Shown here piece after piece: positions 7,588 through 15,521 of a DNA stretch of 38,713 bases. The notes beneath the pieces are model-generated. The model did no database searches. It worked only from the letters and a program-made list of their open reading frames with translations, and was not told the origin of the DNA. Each line of letters opens with the position of its first letter. The stretch's first letter is position 1. The position numbers were made by a program, and so were the translations under genes. The stretch comes from Armatimonadota bacterium (GTDB taxonomy: Bacteria; Armatimonadota; Fimbriimonadia; Fimbriimonadales; Fimbriimonadaceae). The stretch covers positions 1-38,713 of the forward strand of contig JAFDWT010000041.1 in NCBI GenBank assembly GCA_018268335.1. Direction: 5' to 3'.

Positions 7588-7770
7588 ACCCAGTGGCAAC
7601 AGCGCCTCATTCGCCGACAAGGACACAGCACGAGGCGGCGTCCTTTGGCTCAGTCAAGTGGAGTCCAGGAGGGATCGCATCTGCCTGCTTAGGCAGTATC
7701 CCGGCCTCGATGCCCACATTCTGTAGCTGTTTGACGGAATATTTTCCTCGCCCAGACTCAGTGCCGAAAG
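7588..7770 (+). pseudogene. Internal fragment of an ATPase paralogue
   Basis: The translated stretch FADKDTARGGVLWLSQVESR and RDRICLLRQYPGLDAHIL aligns with FAGMNTAQGGVLWLAQEESM and DRLRLLEQCPSLDPLV of the ATPase at 4261. A TAG at 7724 interrupts the frame, and weak similarity (LFDGIF against LFTAYD) continues beyond. Both ends of the gene are missing. It lies immediately upstream of the sialidase start, so remnants of the ATPase family bracket the whole patch. Confidence 0.75.
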
Positions 7771-7823
7771 ACACCGGGACCAAGCTGGACACTCGGTAGC
7801 GTCAAGAGGCAAGGGAGAGGACA

Positions 7824-8567
7824 ATGAATACCACTCGTCTCCTCCCCAAAGCGCATACCGTTTGGGGAGTTTCGTCGCTCCTCGCGTTGGCACCGGCCAT
7901 CGCGAACGCGCAGTTGTCATTCGATGACAAGGTCATGGAAACGTTCATGGCCTCCAACTTCTTCGTGGGTGTACTGGTAGGTGCCGAAGTCGGCACCGAT
8001 GAACATGCCGTGCTTCAGTTCGTTTCAAGCATCGGCAGTAACTACCCCGGATACTACGCCTACGACATGGTGACCTTCCAGCCATTTGCTGGTCAGGCAC
8101 TTCGCATTGGAGGGGACGGCAACCTCGACTCGTCCACTTTGCTTGGTTTCGATTCGATCCACTATGCCTGGGGAGCAGGTGATGAGTTCGGACATATCGA
8201 AGGAAGCATCCAATGGGATGTCGACCCGTTGTGCAAATACACGCTCTACAAGGGCGCGACCAAGAAATACACGCTCGACGGGACCCTGACCGTCCAGGAC
8301 GACGGCTCCGACAAGTTCAGCGGCACGTTGACCGACGAGTCCACGGGCAAGTCGGCACCAGCTAAAGGCGACTCCTTCAAAGACTCGCTCGGCCGCTGGC
8401 GGATCGACGGCTATGTACCGCCGAGTCTGGCCTCTCTGAATGGGATCCAAGTCCACAGCGAAGGGTCGAGCAGTACGTTCACACAAACGATCCATGCCGT
8501 CCCCGAGCCGACGACCATCGGACTGTTGTCCCTTGGTTTGCTCGCCCTCGCGCGCCGTCGCAGGTGA
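7824..8567 (+). CDS. PEP-CTERM exported protein
   Basis: This is a 247-residue exported protein of unknown role. The start ATG 7824 follows a strong purine-rich ribosome site (GGGAGAGGAC). A signal peptide ends near ANAQ (about residue 30). The middle is a predicted beta-rich domain with aromatic and charged segments (YTLYKGATKKYTLDGTLTV) and no catalytic motif. The tail VPEPTTIGLLSLGLLALARRRR is a standard PEP-CTERM sorting signal. A GC-rich hairpin follows directly and probably terminates transcription. Confidence 0.85.
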   Translation: MNTTRLLPKAHTVWGVSSLLALAPAIANAQLSFDDKVMETFMASNFFVGVLVGAEVGTDEHAVLQFVSSIGSNYPGYYAYDMVTFQPFAGQALRIGGDGNLDSSTLLGFDSIHYAWGAGDEFGHIEGSIQWDVDPLCKYTLYKGATKKYTLDGTLTVQDDGSDKFSGTLTDESTGKSAPAKGDSFKDSLGRWRIDGYVPPSLASLNGIQVHSEGSSSTFTQTIHAVPEPTTIGLLSLGLLALARRRR

Positions 8568-8578
8568 GTTACTGCTCC

Positions 8579-8603
8579 AGCCCGGGCCCAAGGTGCCCGG
8601 GCT
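8579..8603. terminator. Hairpin between convergent genes
   Basis: AGCCCGGGC (8579-8587) pairs with GCCCGGGCT (8595-8603). It lies between the PEP-CTERM gene and the converging hydrolase gene and may serve both; the T-run (ATTCTCTT) is weak. Confidence 0.6.
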
Positions 8604-8630
8604 GAATTCTCTTCATGCGAGGCAAGCAGG

Positions 8631-9542
8631 TCAGCCAGTGGGCTTCAAGAACTCACCCATCGCTTTCTTAAACGCCTCCGGTTGTTCGGTCCAAGGGTAG
8701 TGCCCGCACTGGTTCAGAAAGGCGATCTTCGACCCCGGGATGGTGTCCCTGATTTGCAGCGCAGTCAGGTCGCCGATTGGGTCCTGGTGGCCCTGGATGA
8801 TGAGTACGGGGCACTTGAGCTGCCTCAGCCCCGGCCGAGCGTCATAGCCCTTCGCCAGGTCGCCAAAGAGCAGCTCGTTCGTCCGAGCGTGAAAGGCCCC
8901 CTCCGGCACCGCCGCTGCCTTGGCCAGCCCCTTGGCCCGGTCGAAGAAGTAGGCCGGAGTCGTCGCCCGGACGCGCTCGTTGGCTGCCTTCTCGTGGTCC
9001 ACGCCGCGCTTCTCGGCTGCGTCCCAATAGGCGATCAGCCGCAGGTCCTCAGGCCGCTGGCGTGCGGCGAGATTGTCGAGAAACCAAGAGGCGAACTCCA
9101 ACGTCGGCCCACCCGGCCCGATCAGGATGAGCTGCCCCACCCGATCCGGATGCGCCGCCGCATAGGCCTGAGTCAGCAGCCCACCACCCGAGTGCGCCAC
9201 CAGGAACAGCTTCTCCTGCTTCAGCGCCACCCGCAGGGCCTCCATGTCTTCGATCCAGAGCTTGACCGAAACCGTCTTCTCCGTCAAGGTGGCAGGCATC
9301 GACCGCCCCGTCCCGCGTTGCTCGAGATAGACCTGTTGATATCCAGAAGGAAGGAACGCACCGACCTCCTTCATGTAGTCGACGTCAAACCCCGGCCCTC
9401 CGCTGACCATCACCACCGGCGTCCCGGTCCCCTCAGTCCGGTAGTGCAAATCAAACCCTTCGCGAGGGACGCGCCCGTCCTCCGCCCAGGCGACCAGACA
9501 CAAAGACGAAAGAGCAAGGGCGAGGCAAAACAAACGTTTCAT
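8631..9542 (-). CDS. Secreted alpha/beta hydrolase, prolyl-aminopeptidase-like
   Basis: This is a 303-residue alpha/beta-hydrolase with a signal peptide (MKRLFCLALALSSLCLVAWA). The oxyanion motif GGPG is at 48-51, followed by EQRGTGRS (74-81), the position of DQRGxGxS in proline iminopeptidases. The nucleophile elbow is AHSGGG (Ser118), with Asp254 in GHQDPIG and His281 in CGHYPW completing the triad. These features place it near prolyl aminopeptidases, which remove N-terminal residues from peptides, here after export. The start is taken at 9542, since upstream codons of the open frame precede the signal peptide and overlap the divergent gene at 9609. Confidence 0.85.
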   Translation of the reverse strand: MKRLFCLALALSSLCLVAWAEDGRVPREGFDLHYRTEGTGTPVVMVSGGPGFDVDYMKEVGAFLPSGYQQVYLEQRGTGRSMPATLTEKTVSVKLWIEDMEALRVALKQEKLFLVAHSGGGLLTQAYAAAHPDRVGQLILIGPGGPTLEFASWFLDNLAARQRPEDLRLIAYWDAAEKRGVDHEKAANERVRATTPAYFFDRAKGLAKAAAVPEGAFHARTNELLFGDLAKGYDARPGLRQLKCPVLIIQGHQDPIGDLTALQIRDTIPGSKIAFLNQCGHYPWTEQPEAFKKAMGEFLKPTG

Positions 9543-9608
9543 CGATTCGTAAATTTGGTACGAAACACACGCTCTCAAGCGTTCCCCGGAAAGCCAGCAT
9601 AATGGGCC

Positions 9609-10187
9609 ATGTACACGGCCAGCCAACGCGCGCTCCAGGACGCGAACGACTCACGCCGGCTGGCCGACCGCATCAACGAGCGCCTAGTCCAGGACGCCCT
9701 GGACGCCCAGGACAAGGACTTCATCGGTCGGCAGATCATGTTCTTCTTGGCGACTGTGGACGGTTCCGGACATCCCCAGTGCTCGTTCAAAGGCGGTGCG
9801 GCCGGGTTTGTGCGCGTGGTCGATGAAAAGACCCTAGCTTTCCCTGACTACGACGGCAACGGGATGTACCTCTCGCTGGGCAACGTCTTGGAAACGAGGC
9901 AGGTGGGCATGCTCTTTGTCGACTTTTTTAAGCCAAACCGCCTGCGGGTGAACGGCGAGGCCAGCTTCAGCGTGACTGATCCGCTCCTGTCTGAATATCC
10001 TGGAGCCCGCTCTATCGTCCGTGTCGCTGTCCGCGAAGTCTTTCCCAATTGCTCTCGCTACATTCCGCGGCTGGCTTTGGTCGAAGAGTCGAGGTTCGTC
10101 CCCAAGTTGGACGAACAAGCGCCGCAGCCAGATTGGAAGACGAGCGACTGGGCGTGCGATGTCCTTCCGCAAGAGCCAAGCCTATAG
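9609..10187 (+). CDS. Pyridoxamine-5'-phosphate-oxidase-family FMN-binding protein
   Basis: This is a 192-residue split-barrel flavoprotein. FIGRQIMFFLATVDGSGHPQ is the classic first strand pair of this family. DYDGNGMYLSLGNVLETRQV followed by GMLFVDF and RLRVNGEA marks the FMN-binding part. Such proteins reduce small substrates or bind FMN or haem; the specific reaction cannot be told. ATG 9609 starts the gene 66 bp from the divergent hydrolase start, so the two share a promoter region. It runs towards the SDR gene and the two converge at 10188-10199. Confidence 0.88.
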   Translation: MYTASQRALQDANDSRRLADRINERLVQDALDAQDKDFIGRQIMFFLATVDGSGHPQCSFKGGAAGFVRVVDEKTLAFPDYDGNGMYLSLGNVLETRQVGMLFVDFFKPNRLRVNGEASFSVTDPLLSEYPGARSIVRVAVREVFPNCSRYIPRLALVEESRFVPKLDEQAPQPDWKTSDWACDVLPQEPSL

Positions 10188-10199
10188 ACCGGCGACACG

Positions 10200-10925
10200 T
10201 CAAACCCATGGGCTAACCGCATTGGTGACAATCCATGGATTAGGAAGCTCAATGTTGCGTGGAGCCTCCAGCATCGACATGGCCAGGTCGGCCAATTGGC
10301 CGGGCGAGATCATCTTTTCCCGCACGTCCTTGTCCGCCCAAGTGTCAGTCCAGATGTCCGTGTCGATCGCTCCCGGGCAGAGGGCAAACGCCCGAATGCC
10401 GTGAACTTTTCCCTCTTCCTTCAGCACGAGGGTCAGTCCATTCATGGCCCACTTGGAGGAGCAATAAGCGCTCGCGCCGGCGTATCCCATGGTTCCTGCG
10501 ATGCTGCTGACATTGAGAATCTGGCCCCGGCTGGCGACCAGGTGCGGCCACGCGGCTTGGGTGACGACAAAGGAGCCCGTGAGGTTGGTCTCCATCACAT
10601 CGCGGAAAACCTCGGGTGTTGTTTCCAGGATGGGAGTCTCGAGAACTCCGATGCCGGCGTTGTTGACCAAAATATCGAGCCGACCGCCCCACTCGACGAC
10701 TTGGGCGACCGCCTGGCGGACTGCGTCGTCGTCCCGGACGTCCATCTGGACGGCGGTGCCGCTCGTCCCCAGGCCGGCCGCAGCCGGCCCAAGTGTCGCC
10801 ATCCGGCGGCCGGTCACTGCCACCCTGGCGCCACGGGCGGCCAAGGCCTTGGCCATTGCCAGTCCGATGCCCTGGCCACCACCGGTGACTAAGGCGACTT
10901 GGCCCGAAAGTGTCTGCTCGTTCAT
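10200..10925 (-). CDS. Short-chain dehydrogenase/reductase (SDR)
   Basis: This is a 241-residue classical SDR, an NAD(P)-dependent oxidoreductase of the cytoplasm. The Rossmann glycine motif TGGGQGIG is at 14-21 and the structural NNAG at 88-91. The catalytic residues are Asn114, Ser141, Tyr154 and Lys158 (YCSSK). The Arg at the end of the second strand (GRR, 40-41) favours NADP(H). PGAIDTDIW (184-192) matches the usual PGxxxT loop. The substrate is not evident and the neighbours are unrelated. Length and motif spacing are normal for the family. Confidence 0.93.
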   Translation of the reverse strand: MNEQTLSGQVALVTGGGQGIGLAMAKALAARGARVAVTGRRMATLGPAAAGLGTSGTAVQMDVRDDDAVRQAVAQVVEWGGRLDILVNNAGIGVLETPILETTPEVFRDVMETNLTGSFVVTQAAWPHLVASRGQILNVSSIAGTMGYAGASAYCSSKWAMNGLTLVLKEEGKVHGIRAFALCPGAIDTDIWTDTWADKDVREKMISPGQLADLAMSMLEAPRNIELPNPWIVTNAVSPWV

Positions 10926-11002
10926 GCCGGCGATTGTACAGGGCCCGGGGCAGTGTTGAGCGGCTGGATCCGGAGTTCAGCGCCCTTACAAGGTACCTAC
11001 AA

Positions 11003-11034
11003 GGAAAAGACGTGCGCCGATATTCCAGCGCACG
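11003..11034 (-). terminator. Terminator of the PEP-CTERM gene at 11060-11932
   Basis: On the minus strand a 7-bp stem (CGTGCGC 11011-11017 with GCGCACG 11028-11034) with a 10-base loop is followed by TCTTTTCCTTG. It begins 26 bp after the stop at 11060. Confidence 0.65.
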
Positions 11035-11059
11035 ACAATAGGCGGTTCAGGACAAGAGG

Positions 11060-11932
11060 TCAGCGTGCGGAAGAGCGACGCCGTGACCGACGGGCCAAAC
11101 CGATCAGGCCAATCCCAGCGACAGTCATGGTGGCTGGCTCTGGCACTGAACTCGGCGCGAAGGCCAAGCCGCCGTCGACGCCCATAGGCTCGACAGTGTT
11201 ACCGATCAGGCTCACCTGGGCCGAGAGAGGGTTGACCGAGAAGAGACCCGCATTGGCCGAGTCGACCGACCCCAGGCTGAACATCGTGCCGTCGCCAGCA
11301 AAGGCGATTCCGCTGTAGGCCATCGTCCGACCCAGGGTCAGGCCATGGCTGCCAATAAGGGTAGTCGCCCCGGTCACCGAGTTCACGGACAGGAGGTCGG
11401 ACGTACCCTTGGTGGAGTAGTCAAAGAATCCGTTTCCAAACATGGCTCCGTCGGACCGGAACCCGAGGCCATAGATGGCGGTGAACTGGCCGGACGCGTT
11501 GCCAATCTTGGTTGCCACGCCGGTCGATTTGTCGATCTCGAAGTAAGCCGAGCTCTGCTGGCCGTACATGGCGGTCGAGTAGAGCTTGCCGCTTGTGGGG
11601 TCGAGTGCCAGCGACTGCAACTGCAGCCCTGTGTCGGGATCGGCGTAGCCGATGCGCGTGATCGTCCCCGAGAACCGGTTGATCGAATAGAGCGCGCTCT
11701 TGCTCGTCGTGTCGTATCCGTTTGCGTACAGGAGGTCAGAGACCGGGTCGTAAACCAGACCACCGTTGTGCAGGTGGATGTCTTGCCCAGCGTAGTTGTA
11801 CAAGAGGGTCGCGGCACCAGTCCCTGTGTTTACGGTGTAGAGCCCTCCGACCCCAGTGGCATAGAGAGTGTCGGCGGCAAAGGTAAGCGAGAAAGTGCAA
11901 GCAAGAGCAAGCGTAGAGATCAGTCGTTTCAT
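11060..11932 (-). CDS. PEP-CTERM exported protein, propeller-like repeats
   Basis: This is a 290-residue exported protein. The start ATG 11932 is chosen for its AGGAGAG ribosome site and for the signal peptide MKRLISTLALACTFSLTFAA. The mature part is a string of short units such as TLYATGVGGLYTVNTGTGAA, LLYANGYDTTSKSALYSINR and KLYSTAMYGQQSSAYFEIDK. These resemble DUF4394/PQQ-type beta-propeller blades that report on 'time-series' style repeats. The tail VPEPATMTVAGIGLIGLARR is a PEP-CTERM signal. No catalytic residues are evident. A hairpin terminator follows. Confidence 0.85.
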   Translation of the reverse strand: MKRLISTLALACTFSLTFAADTLYATGVGGLYTVNTGTGAATLLYNYAGQDIHLHNGGLVYDPVSDLLYANGYDTTSKSALYSINRFSGTITRIGYADPDTGLQLQSLALDPTSGKLYSTAMYGQQSSAYFEIDKSTGVATKIGNASGQFTAIYGLGFRSDGAMFGNGFFDYSTKGTSDLLSVNSVTGATTLIGSHGLTLGRTMAYSGIAFAGDGTMFSLGSVDSANAGLFSVNPLSAQVSLIGNTVEPMGVDGGLAFAPSSVPEPATMTVAGIGLIGLARRSRRRSSAR

Positions 11933-12102
11933 CGTCTCTCCTGGCAAAGCGGGATTTGATCGGACACCCGACCAAGAAGCCCAGGTAGTCATTGTATCTC
12001 AATGACTATAGAGAAGAAGACATGAAGTTTCACTACATTTGACCGGATCGTCTCCGGCTAGGGACATCCTTGCTGGCTGGAAATGGACGGTAACCTGAGG
12101 CC

Positions 12103-12528
12103 ATGGCTGACTCTCAATCCGCCGAGACCGTCAAGAAGCTGTATGCATCGTTTGCCGTCGGTGATGTACCGGCTGTCCTGGCCGAGTTTCATCCTAACAT
12201 ACATTGGCTCGAGGCCGAAGGCAATCCCCTTGCGGCAGGCAACCCCTACACGGGGCCAGAGGCAGTCCTGCACGGTGTATTCCTCTATCTCGTCGAGCGA
12301 ATCGATAACTTCAGCGCCACACCGCAGAGGTTCGTCGATGGCGGCGACGTCGTGGTCGCCGAAGGGCGCTATACCGGCACGGTCAAAGCGAATGGTACTG
12401 CGCTCGACGCCCAGTTCGCCCATGTCTGGCGGTTTAGGGACAGCAAAGTCGCCGAGTTCCAGCAGTACACCGACACCGCTCAGTGGTCAGCGCTCTTGAA
12501 TGCGCATGCTGGCGGAGACTATGAGTAG
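12103..12528 (+). CDS. NTF2-like (SnoaL-type) protein
   Basis: This is a 141-residue alpha+beta cone-fold protein. ETVKKLYASFAVGDVPAVLA followed by EFHPNIHWLEAEGNP is the standard opening, and DGGDVVVAEGRYTG, FAHVWRFRDSKVAEFQQYTD is the standard end. Such proteins bind or isomerise small molecules, but the family is too broad to name a reaction. Its last codons overlap the start of the truncated haemoglobin gene (ATG 12521), which implies translational coupling. It heads a run of five close, same-strand genes reaching 14066. Confidence 0.88.
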   Translation: MADSQSAETVKKLYASFAVGDVPAVLAEFHPNIHWLEAEGNPLAAGNPYTGPEAVLHGVFLYLVERIDNFSATPQRFVDGGDVVVAEGRYTGTVKANGTALDAQFAHVWRFRDSKVAEFQQYTDTAQWSALLNAHAGGDYE

Positions 12529-12943
12529 TCTCTATGAGCGTGTCGGCGGGTTCGACGTGGTTTTGGCACTCTGTCGCAGGTGGCACGAGCTGTGCCTGGC
12601 CGATCCTGAGGCCGCCCACCCGTTCGAGCACATCACCCATCCCCAGCACGACGAACGCTTAGCAGCCTATTTGTCCGAAGCGCTAGGTGGCCCCAAGCTG
12701 TACACCGCCGGATACGGCGACGAGACGAGCGTCCAGCGAATGCACGCCTGCAACGGCGAACACGTCGAACTGGACGAAGCCTGCCTGAGAGCGTTCGACC
12801 AATCGCTAGCCGATGTCGGCGTCGCTGGCGAAACCGCTAGCCAGGTCTCATCGTATTTTCGAGACGCCACGGTCCGCCAGAGGGCGTATTCGACTGCGGA
12901 CAATCCTGTCCCTGACGACTTACCTTTCAACTACGCGCTTTAG
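12521..12943 (+). CDS. Group II-like truncated haemoglobin
   Basis: This is a 140-residue haem globin of the shortened 2-on-2 fold. It opens MSSLYERVGGFDVV, and RMHACNGEH contains the likely proximal ligand His75 (with His81 as alternative). FEHITHPQHDERLAAYLSEALGG corresponds to the CD-E region. These proteins bind O2, NO or peroxide in the cytoplasm. The start at 12521 lies 8 bp inside the preceding NTF2-like gene; the longer frame from 12500 is less like the family. A VOC gene follows after 15 bp. Confidence 0.85.
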   Translation: MSSLYERVGGFDVVLALCRRWHELCLADPEAAHPFEHITHPQHDERLAAYLSEALGGPKLYTAGYGDETSVQRMHACNGEHVELDEACLRAFDQSLADVGVAGETASQVSSYFRDATVRQRAYSTADNPVPDDLPFNYAL

Positions 12944-12958
12944 CTCCCTGGAACAACT

Positions 12959-13336
12959 ATGGTCACTACCAAATACCGCCTTGGCAGCGCCCACATCTTC
13001 GTCGACGACCTGCCGCTTGCCCGCGAGTTCTATTTTGGCAAGCTGGGAATGACTTTGACTTACGAAGAACAGGGGTTCCTCATCTTCGACACCGGCGAAT
13101 CGACACTGATGGTGTTTGACGGCAGCGGCGGCGGCGACCGGATCGGAGGCGGGACGGGTCTGCATTTCTCCGTCGACTCCATCGACGACCTGTATGCCGA
13201 ACTCGTGGCCAAGGGAGTCGAGATCCTCGGCACGCCACACACTCACGATTGGGGAGGCCGGATGGTCGGCTTCCGTGACCCCGCAGGGAATATCTCGCAC
13301 TTGGTCCAATATCCGGTCAATGGCAAGGCAACCTGA
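12959..13336 (+). CDS. VOC-family (glyoxalase/bleomycin-resistance fold) protein
   Basis: This is a 125-residue single-chain VOC protein with two babbb units: HIFVDDLPLAREFYFGKLGM (11-30) and LHFSVDSIDDLYAELVAKGV (68-87). RDPAGNISHLVQYP closes the fold. His11 and His68 and the C-terminal segment could provide metal ligands. VOC enzymes are lyases, dioxygenases or drug binders; the substrate is not evident. The gene is third in the run and is followed 9 bp later by the DUF1905 gene. Confidence 0.9.
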   Translation: MVTTKYRLGSAHIFVDDLPLAREFYFGKLGMTLTYEEQGFLIFDTGESTLMVFDGSGGGDRIGGGTGLHFSVDSIDDLYAELVAKGVEILGTPHTHDWGGRMVGFRDPAGNISHLVQYPVNGKAT

Positions 13337-13345
13337 AGAGAAGTC

Positions 13346-13660
13346 ATGGAGTTTGAATTCACCGGCGAAGTCTGGTACTGGCGAGGCCCGGCTCCGTTCT
13401 ACTTCGTTTCAGTGCCTGCGGAACAATCCGCAGAGATCAAGGCCGCGGCCAATCGCATCACATTTGGGTGGGGCATGATTCCCGTCAACGCCACCATCGG
13501 CGGCACGACTTGGTACACGGCGATGTTCGAGAAGAATGGTCTCTACGCCCTGCCCATCAAGGCAGACATCCGCAAGAAGGAAGGCGTCCAGGACGGTGAA
13601 CTGATTGCCGTGCACATCGAAATCACCAGATCACGGCACGCCTCTGAGGGCCCATACTGA
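13346..13660 (+). CDS. DUF1905 domain protein
   Basis: This is a 104-residue protein matching the DUF1905 layout: FTGEVWYWRGPAPFYFVSVP, then WGMIPVNATIGGTTWYTAMF and YALPIKADIRKKEGVQDGE. The fold is a small beta-barrel of unknown biochemical role, sometimes fused to a YdeI-type domain, which is absent here. It lies 9 bp after the VOC gene and its end is 4 bp before the next start, so it is likely co-transcribed. Confidence 0.88.
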   Translation: MEFEFTGEVWYWRGPAPFYFVSVPAEQSAEIKAAANRITFGWGMIPVNATIGGTTWYTAMFEKNGLYALPIKADIRKKEGVQDGELIAVHIEITRSRHASEGPY

Positions 13661-13664
13661 GACC

Positions 13665-14066
13665 ATGGCTGCCACCAGCACACCGGTTCAGATCCGCATC
13701 GTTGTCCGCGACGCTGTTCCCGGTGTGAGGGGCGGCGTCCAGACCGGCAGCGGCGCAGCGGCAAGGGTCGAGAAGTGGGAGCGCATGGCCGGTGGCGACC
13801 ACACCTTTGAACTGACAGCCAACACCACGAACGGCAGCTTGCCGCTCAAAGGGCCGAGCATCCAAAAGGACAGCAAAGGCCGGTTTGTCTACATCGTCTG
13901 GCGCAGTGACGACGGCGTGGTGAGTCGCCGAGCCAAGGTCTATCTTGAGCAATTTTCCGCCGAACACCTGGCGACCGGCAATCCGGTCACGGTCACGATT
14001 GCCGGAAGAGCCAAGGACGGCCTCCCATGCTGCGCCTCGGTCTATCCGCTCGACGTCAGCAGCTAG
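13665..14066 (+). CDS. DUF5990 family protein
   Basis: This is a 133-residue protein. TPVQIRIVVRDAVPGVRGGVQ followed by FELTANTTNGSLPLKGPSIQ and GRFVYIVWRSDD are typical of DUF5990. Its function is unknown. The start is ATG 13665, just after the DUF1905 stop; the open frame begins earlier (13605) but that would overlap the previous gene by 56 bp. It ends the plus-strand cluster and converges on the EEP gene, overlapping its end by 4 bp. Confidence 0.85.
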   Translation: MAATSTPVQIRIVVRDAVPGVRGGVQTGSGAAARVEKWERMAGGDHTFELTANTTNGSLPLKGPSIQKDSKGRFVYIVWRSDDGVVSRRAKVYLEQFSAEHLATGNPVTVTIAGRAKDGLPCCASVYPLDVSS

Positions 14067-14770
14067 TCGCGAAGCGTCGTCAGTAAAAGTGAATGGTCGG
14101 ACAGTCCGTTTGTCCTCACTGAGTGGTCATTCGAGCTGGCCACAACAGCAGGTGCCAAGCACGGCGAGACGTAGCAATGGTCGAGCCGGAACCCGTTTTG
14201 CTTGTGCGAGTACCAAGTGAACTCACGCGCCCCTAGGTTGCATTGCCGCCAAGCGTCTTTCCATCCCAAGTCTTCTAGAGCCCTAAAGTACACCGCGGCC
14301 CGAATGGGGTCGCCCTCGCAGTCTTCGTCATGCGCTGTGTTCAGATCTCCGAGAATGACCGCTCGGGACTCGGCATGGCGCTCGGCAAAGGCGACCAAAG
14401 AGTCCATGAAATCTGCCTTGTTCCAAGCCTCGCTCTCGTTGGGCACGTGGGCACCGAGGACCGACAGGTCGTGATCCGGCAGGCGGACGGCGAGCCACCG
14501 GTGGTGGCTGATCGGTATACGGGTCGACTCGAACTGTTCATGCGGCGAGCGAGTCAAGACGCAAGTGCAGTTGACGCCTGTTGGTCGGGGCGGGATGCCA
14601 ACGGTGGCTTGGTAATCCATCTGCGCTAGGAGCTCGAGAAGAGCCTGTCCGGGGCCCGGTCGGAACTCTGTAAGGACCAACACATCCGGCGCCATAGCCA
14701 AGATCGTTTCAGCAATTGCTGTTGTGCGCTTGCCGCCACCGGCTCTGATGTTCCACGTACAAAGACGCAC
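14063..14770 (-). CDS. Endonuclease/exonuclease/phosphatase (EEP) family protein
   Basis: This is a 235-residue metal-dependent phosphoesterase. All core motifs are present: TWNI (Asn7), LTEF (Glu35), GDLNT (Asp142, Asn144), RLDHCYVS (Asp197, His198) and SDHS (Asp225, His226). The family includes AP endonucleases (ExoIII), DNases, sphingomyelinases and phosphatases; the EEP fold alone does not settle the substrate. No signal peptide is seen, so a cytoplasmic role is likely. The start is GTG 14770, because the open frame further upstream runs through an intergenic hairpin. Confidence 0.88.
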   Translation of the reverse strand: MRLCTWNIRAGGGKRTTAIAETILAMAPDVLVLTEFRPGPGQALLELLAQMDYQATVGIPPRPTGVNCTCVLTRSPHEQFESTRIPISHHRWLAVRLPDHDLSVLGAHVPNESEAWNKADFMDSLVAFAERHAESRAVILGDLNTAHDEDCEGDPIRAAVYFRALEDLGWKDAWRQCNLGAREFTWYSHKQNGFRLDHCYVSPCLAPAVVASSNDHSVRTNGLSDHSLLLTTLRD

Positions 14771-14810
14771 ACCAGGATTGTGGCTGCTCGGCAGAAGGGC
14801 AAAGTGCCGT

Positions 14811-14841
14811 GTGCCCGCGTGCCAACCAGGCACGCGGGCAC
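14811..14841 (-). terminator. 13-bp hairpin between PEP-CTERM and EEP genes
   Basis: GTGCCCGCGTGCC (14811-14823) and GGCACGCGGGCAC (14829-14841) form a perfect 13-bp stem with a 5-base loop. It lies 22 bp after the PEP-CTERM stop. No long T-run follows, so it could be a terminator or an mRNA-stabilising/REP-type element. Confidence 0.6.
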
Positions 14842-14863
14842 ACAAACATTTACCGACGGCAGA

Positions 14864-15475
14864 CTAGCGAGCCCGCCGACGCGCAGCCACCAGGGCGCCC
14901 AAGCCGAGCACGGCCATGGTCGCGGGCTCCGGCACCGACTCGGTGTGGATACGAATCCGGTCGATGACGCCAACGTCCTGTGCGGCAATGTCGCCGACCC
15001 GCAATTTGTAAGAGCCGTTCAGGGCCGCATTGCCGCTGACCGAACTGTATGCCGTCGTCAAGAACGCAGTGCTGTGCGCATAAACCGTCCCCGAGGACTC
15101 ACTGTCGATAGCCGGGCTGGCACTCGTTCCCCAAAAATCGCAGTTGGCGCCAGCGTCGGCGAACCAGATGCTTTTCAGATGACGTGAACTGGCGCCAGAG
15201 TTGGCGACCGCGTTTCCTGGGTTCTCAAGCATGTCGACGTCGGTGCCGTCGGCAAAGGTCATGTCCATGTAGAGGTCACCAGAGAACGTGTGCTCGCGGC
15301 TGAACACGACGTCTATCTGTGTCAGCGTCCCTGACAAACCAGCGACGTTAAAGTTGAAAATTTGTTCGTTGTTGTCCGGGATCACCCAGTTAAGCCCAGA
15401 ACCAGAGTCCCAAACACCAGCGTGGGCAACGGCGCAAGCGGCGAGTGCAAATAGAGCAGTCGTATGTTTTAGCAT
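14864..15475 (-). CDS. PEP-CTERM exported protein with P-domain-like fold
   Basis: This is a 203-residue exported protein with signal peptide MLKHTTALFALAACAVAHAG. The mature part resembles the proprotein-convertase P domain, a beta sandwich found after subtilases: HTFSGDLYMDMTFADGTDV and GSYKLRVGDIAAQDVGVIDR match its two characteristic halves. No protease domain is present, so it stands alone. VPEPATMAVLGLGALVAARRR is the PEP-CTERM tail. The start at 15475 is favoured by an AGGAG site nine bases upstream; the ATG at 15484 would leave no room for it. Confidence 0.85.
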   Translation of the reverse strand: MLKHTTALFALAACAVAHAGVWDSGSGLNWVIPDNNEQIFNFNVAGLSGTLTQIDVVFSREHTFSGDLYMDMTFADGTDVDMLENPGNAVANSGASSRHLKSIWFADAGANCDFWGTSASPAIDSESSGTVYAHSTAFLTTAYSSVSGNAALNGSYKLRVGDIAAQDVGVIDRIRIHTESVPEPATMAVLGLGALVAARRRAR

Positions 15476-15521
15476 CCTATCCATCTCCTATCAAAGGCAA
15501 CAAAGGCCAGGCATTTAGCCT

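Noticed and set aside
7582-7626. Upstream extension of the sialidase frame
   Set aside because: These bases are better explained as part of the broken ATPase fragment on the plus strand; the start at 7581 gives a leader peptide.
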